Below, piece after piece: positions 61,112 to 64,000 of a DNA stretch of 64,000 nt. The stretch's first letter is position 1, and every line of letters begins with the position of its first letter. Origin of the DNA: Streptomyces albofaciens JCM 4342. GTDB taxonomy: Bacteria; Actinomycetota; Actinomycetes; Streptomycetales; Streptomycetaceae. Below the pieces are notes generated by a model. The model worked only from the letters and a program-made list of their open reading frames with translations, was not told where the DNA came from and did no database searches. A program made the position numbers and the translations under genes. The DNA lies in assembly GCF_008634025.1 (NCBI RefSeq), contig NZ_PDCM01000002.1:3435001-3499000 (forward strand). The letters are read 5' to 3'.

Positions 61112-62272
61112 TTACTCGGAGCGATACTCGCTGATCACCGCGGGTACCGCGTCCACCTGCTGGAACAGCCATTCGGAGCGCAGTTCCGCGTAACCCGGCT
61201 TGATGACATCGTTGATCATCGCCAGCCTTTCATCGAAAGGAATGAACGCGCTCTTCATCGCATTGACGGTGAACCACTGCATGTCGTCGAGCGTGTATCG
61301 AAATGTCTCCACCAGGTGCTCGAATTCCCGGGACATGCTGGTGCCGCCCATCAGGCGGTTGTCGGTGTTGACCGTCAGGCGGAACTGCAGCCGGCGCAGC
61401 AGGCCGATCGGGTGCTCCGCGTACGAGGTGGCGGCGCCGGTCTGGAGGTTGGAGGTGGGGCACATCTCCAGCGGGATGCGCTTGTCCCGTACGTAGGAGG
61501 CCAGCCGGCCCAGCTTCACCGAGCCGTCCTCGGCCACCTCGATGTCGTCGGCGATGCGCACGCCGTGGCCGAGGCGGTCGGCGCCGCACCACTGGAGCGC
61601 CTGCCAGATCGACGGCAGGCCGAACGCCTCGCCCGCGTGGATGGTGAAGTGGTTGTTCTCCCGCTTGAGGTACTCGAACGCGTCGAGGTGGCGGGTGGGC
61701 GGGAAGCCCGCCTCGGCGCCCGCGATGTCGAAGCCGGCGACGCCCAGGTCGCGGTAGCGGTTGGCCAGTTCGGCGATCTCCAGCGCACGGGCCGCGTGCC
61801 GCATGGCGGTCAGCAGCGCGCCGACGCGGATGCGGTGGCCGGCCGCGCGGGCCCGCCGTTCGCCCTCGCGGAAGCCCTCGTTGACCGCCTCGACGACCTC
61901 TTCGAGGCTCAGGCCCTTCTCCAGGTGCTGCTCGGGCGCGTACCGCACCTCGGCGTACACGACGCCGTCGGCGGCCAGGTCCTCGGCGCACTCGGCCGCC
62001 ACCCGCTTGAGGGCGTCGCGGGTCTGCATGACGGCACAGGTGTGCGCGAAGGTCTCCAGGTAGCGCTCCAGCGAGCCGGAGTCGGCCGCCTCGCGGAACC
62101 AGACGCCCAGCTTCTCCGGGTCGGTCTCGGGCAGACCGTCGTAGCCCACTTCGCGGGCCAGGTCGACGATGGTGGCGGGGCGCAGGCCGCCGTCCAGGTG
62201 GTCGTGCAGCAGCACCTTGGGCGCGCGGCGGATCTGGTCGCCCGTAGGAAGGTTGGTGGTCTCGCTCGTCAT
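61112..62272 (-). CDS. add: Adenosine deaminase
   Basis: 386 residues. Adenosine/deoxyadenosine to inosine/deoxyinosine, feeding the nucleoside phosphorylase encoded at 43 kb. Zinc and catalytic residues: [10 protein letters not shown] near the N-terminus, HAGE (general acid Glu), GHGVRI, and NTDNRLM near the C-terminus. ATG 62272, 6 nt after a -10 box, so probably leaderless. Carries the shared CTACGCGCGTAG operator. Confidence 0.94.
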   Translation of the reverse strand: MTSETTNLPTGDQIRRAPKVLLHDHLDGGLRPATIVDLAREVGYDGLPETDPEKLGVWFREAADSGSLERYLETFAHTCAVMQTRDALKRVAAECAEDLAADGVVYAEVRYAPEQHLEKGLSLEEVVEAVNEGFREGERRARAAGHRIRVGALLTAMRHAARALEIAELANRYRDLGVAGFDIAGAEAGFPPTRHLDAFEYLKRENNHFTIHAGEAFGLPSIWQALQWCGADRLGHGVRIADDIEVAEDGSVKLGRLASYVRDKRIPLEMCPTSNLQTGAATSYAEHPIGLLRRLQFRLTVNTDNRLMGGTSMSREFEHLVETFRYTLDDMQWFTVNAMKSAFIPFDERLAMINDVIKPGYAELRSEWLFQQVDAVPAVISEYRSE

Positions 62273-62278
62273 CTCGGC

Positions 62279-62284
62279 ACTGTA
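62279..62284 (-). promoter_or_regulatory. add -10 promoter element
   Basis: TACAGT (minus strand), 6 nt before the ATG; predicted start on the A of ATG. No clear -35. Confidence 0.5.
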
Positions 62285-62288
62285 GCCC

Positions 62289-62300
62289 CTACGCGCGTAG
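62289..62300. promoter_or_regulatory. CTACGCGCGTAG operator at the add promoter
   Basis: Perfect 12-bp palindrome just upstream of the -10 box; identical to the copies before deoC and the purine nucleoside phosphorylase gene. Confidence 0.8.
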
Positions 62301-62375
62301 AACTTCACGAACGATATCCAACGGTGACCCGTACACGGGGTATCCCCAGGGCTGCCTTCTGCCATCGTTTCGGTC

Positions 62376-63143
62376 ATGGCTCAGCAAGCGTTGCCGGTGC
62401 GCGGTGCCCGGCTGGGAAAACCGCTGGGAGCGGCCGGAGCGGGACGGGCGGTGTGCGGCGTCGCGCTGTTACTGCCCGAGGGCTGCCCGACGGGCACCCG
62501 GCGGCCCTCCCCCCTGTCCACCTTGGCCACCCGTCCGCTGGCCGCCCGGCTGGCCCGCGCGGGGCGGCGCGACGGCCTGGTGGCGCACGTCGTGCACTAC
62601 CGCTGCCGCGGCTGGAACGGCCCGGCGGCCCATCCCGCGGCGGACGCCGCGTGGGCGCTGGAGGAGGTGGTGCGGCGGTACGGCGACGTCCCGGTCTGCC
62701 TGGCCGGTACGGGCATGGGCGCGCGCGCCGCACTGCACGCCGCGGGCCACCCGGCCGTCCAGTCCGTACTGGCGCTGGCCCCGTGGATTCCCGACCTCGG
62801 CCCGGAGGAGAGCGACTCCGTACCGGTGAAACAGCTCGCCGGGCGGCAGGTGCTGCTCGTCCACGGGACGAACGACGAGCGCACCGACCCGGAGCTGTCC
62901 TACCGCTACGCAGAGCGCGCGAAGAAGATCAACCGCGATGTCTGCCGCTTCGAGGTCCACTCGGACGGCCACTCCCTGCACCAGCACCGCTCCGAAGTCC
63001 TGGCGCTGGCCGCCGACTTCATGCTGGGTTCGCTGTTCGCCCACGGCTACGCCCGGCCGGTGGCGGACGCGCTGGCGGCACCGCCGCCGCTGGGACTGCG
63101 GATGCCGCTGGCGGCGGGCTTCGGGGAATCGCTCAAGCACTGA
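62376..63143 (+). CDS. Alpha/beta hydrolase-fold protein with altered nucleophile elbow and a TTA codon
   Basis: 255 residues. Alpha/beta hydrolase fold with an acid segment [12 protein letters not shown] and a His in DGHSLHQH, but the nucleophile elbow reads [12 protein letters not shown]: glycine stands where serine is expected, so it may be inactive or use another residue. Codon 32 (62469-62471) is TTA, the only TTA found in frame in any annotated gene of the window, implying dependence on the bldA tRNA and therefore on development. ATG 62376. Divergent from add. Confidence 0.82.
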   Translation: MAQQALPVRGARLGKPLGAAGAGRAVCGVALLLPEGCPTGTRRPSPLSTLATRPLAARLARAGRRDGLVAHVVHYRCRGWNGPAAHPAADAAWALEEVVRRYGDVPVCLAGTGMGARAALHAAGHPAVQSVLALAPWIPDLGPEESDSVPVKQLAGRQVLLVHGTNDERTDPELSYRYAERAKKINRDVCRFEVHSDGHSLHQHRSEVLALAADFMLGSLFAHGYARPVADALAAPPPLGLRMPLAAGFGESLKH

Positions 63144-63158
63144 GCGCGCCCGAGGTCC

Positions 63159-63247
63159 GCCCGCTTCGCGCACGCGCGCACCCCTTCGGAACTCCGGGCG
63201 CGGCGACAGCGACCAGCGGGCCCGCTTCGCGCACGCGCGCACCCCTT
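63159..63247. repeat. Two identical 28-bp direct repeats
   Basis: GCCCGCTTCGCGCACGCGCG then CACCCCTT, at 63159-63186 and 63220-63247, 61 bp apart, upstream of the glyoxalase-fold gene. Confidence 0.8.
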
Positions 63248-63316
63248 GCACGGCGTCCGGCCCTGCCTATACTCCGCCCCACCGACCGTCGGCCCGGCTG
63301 ACCGCAGGGGGTCCGC

Positions 63317-63727
63317 ATGCCGAACACGCTCGACCACGTGATCGTCCACTGCCACGACCAGAAGGCCACCGCCGCCTTCCTCAGCGACCTCATGGACGGC
63401 CCCGCGCCCACCGACTGGGGCCCGTTCACCCAGGTACAGACCGCCAACGGGGTCGGCATCGACTTCCTCGACAGCGCGGTGGAGCCGGGCGCGATCAACG
63501 GCAGCCATGTCGCGTTCCTGGTCACCGACGAGGAGTTCGACGCGATCTTCGACCGCATCCGGAAGCAGGGGCTGCGCTACTGGGCCGACCCGTTCCACCA
63601 GCGGGAGGGCGAGATCAACCACCGCTGGGGCGGCCGGGGCGTCTACGTCCTCGACCCGGGCGGCACGGTCGCCATCGAGTTCATGACCGTGCGGTACGGC
63701 GATCCGGCGGACGCGGGCGAGGAGTGA
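63317..63727 (+). CDS. VOC family (glyoxalase/bleomycin resistance fold) protein
   Basis: 136 residues, two beta-alpha-beta-beta-beta modules. N-terminal LDHVIVHCHDQKATAAFLSDLM, later GSHVAFLVTDEEFDAIFDRI and a C-terminal VYVLDPGGTVAIEFMT. Potential metal ligands include His7 in DHV, His in SHVAF and Glu in AIEF. Substrate unknown. Two 28-bp repeats precede it. Confidence 0.85.
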   Translation: MPNTLDHVIVHCHDQKATAAFLSDLMDGPAPTDWGPFTQVQTANGVGIDFLDSAVEPGAINGSHVAFLVTDEEFDAIFDRIRKQGLRYWADPFHQREGEINHRWGGRGVYVLDPGGTVAIEFMTVRYGDPADAGEE

Positions 63728-63769
63728 CGTACGGCGGGGGCCGCACGTCTCCCCGTACCGGTCCTCGCC

Positions 63770-64000
63770 TCACCGGGGAATCAACTGCCCCCGCCGCCCC
63801 AGCAGGAACTTCTTGAACGCCGCCACCGGCGGGGTGTCGGGGTGGCCGTCCATCCAGGCCACCCCGATCTCGCGGACCGCGCGCGGCGCCGTGACCGTCA
63901 GCTCGGCGACGCCCGGGCGCGGCACGGCGGGCGGCGGCAGCAGCGCCACGCCCAGCCCGGCCGCGACCAGGCCGCGCAGCGTCTCCGCCTCCTCCCCCTC
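63770..64000 (-). CDS. LysR family regulator, C-terminal part
   Basis: 77 codons visible to the right edge. The segment (LRGLVAAGLGVALLPPPA, VGVAWM...PPVAAFKKFL) matches the end of a LysR effector-binding domain. The N-terminal helix-turn-helix is outside the window. Confidence 0.78.
   Translation of the reverse strand, partial: EGEEAETLRGLVAAGLGVALLPPPAVPRPGVAELTVTAPRAVREIGVAWMDGHPDTPPVAAFKKFLLGRRGQLIPR

Noticed and set aside
1..64000. CRISPR array, tRNA, rRNA or insertion sequence
   Set aside because: Repeats found are minisatellites or direct pairs without CRISPR spacing; no tRNA-like cloverleaf or transposase was recognised by eye.

Overview
The window is high-GC actinobacterial DNA and reads as a Streptomyces chromosome. 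Codon use is strongly GC3-biased, GTG starts and leaderless-looking promoters are common, and the gene order matches, in inverted orientation and from memory, the Streptomyces coelicolor core segment running roughly from SCO4962 down to SCO4900 (metB, msrA, an L,D-transpeptidase, hutH, cya, birA, pccB/pccE, maf, accA2, a DeoR regulator, a purine nucleoside phosphorylase, deoC, sigQ/afsQ1/afsQ2, add). No rRNA, tRNA, CRISPR array, insertion sequence or phage gene was seen.

Layout. 1-5.1 kb: end of a DrrAB-type ABC exporter, a threonine dehydratase, a divergent MarR regulator, a minisatellite and a small sigma-factor-like/membrane-protein pair. 5.1-14.1 kb: sulfur and cell-envelope genes (cystathionine gamma-synthase, MsrA, a serine hydrolase, an L,D-transpeptidase lipoprotein and a small LAxTG-type surface protein). 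14.2-19.5 kb: hutH, a GAF-GGDEF diguanylate cyclase, an enoyl-CoA hydratase and a class III adenylate cyclase, so two nucleotide second-messenger enzymes lie side by side. 19.8-25.3 kb and 34.7-36.5 kb: parts of an acyl-CoA carboxylase system (biotin ligase, beta subunit, epsilon subunit, biotinylated alpha subunit), with a class B penicillin-binding protein and Maf.

25.3-32 kb is an accessory island between maf and accA2. It encodes a class I lanthipeptide pathway with a split dehydratase (elimination protein, glutamylating LanB, a 53-residue precursor, LanC) and a divergent TetR/monooxygenase pair. In the precursor core, four Ser/Thr...Cys units abut with no linker, which would give four consecutive small rings. 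This is the most likely new system in the window.

39.8-63 kb: nucleoside catabolism and signalling. Purine nucleoside phosphorylase, a hexose/pentose phosphomutase, DeoC with two aldehyde dehydrogenase-family proteins, and adenosine deaminase form a logical purine (deoxy)nucleoside degradation route. The phosphorylase, deoC and add promoters share the 12-bp palindrome CTACGCGCGTAG, and all three look leaderless, suggesting an undescribed local regulon. Between them lie a class F sortase operon and the AfsQ1/AfsQ2-SigQ system, with a textbook AfsQ1 site between sigQ and afsQ1. The window closes with an alpha/beta hydrolase carrying the only TTA codon found in any gene here, a glyoxalase-fold protein and the 3' part of a LysR regulator.
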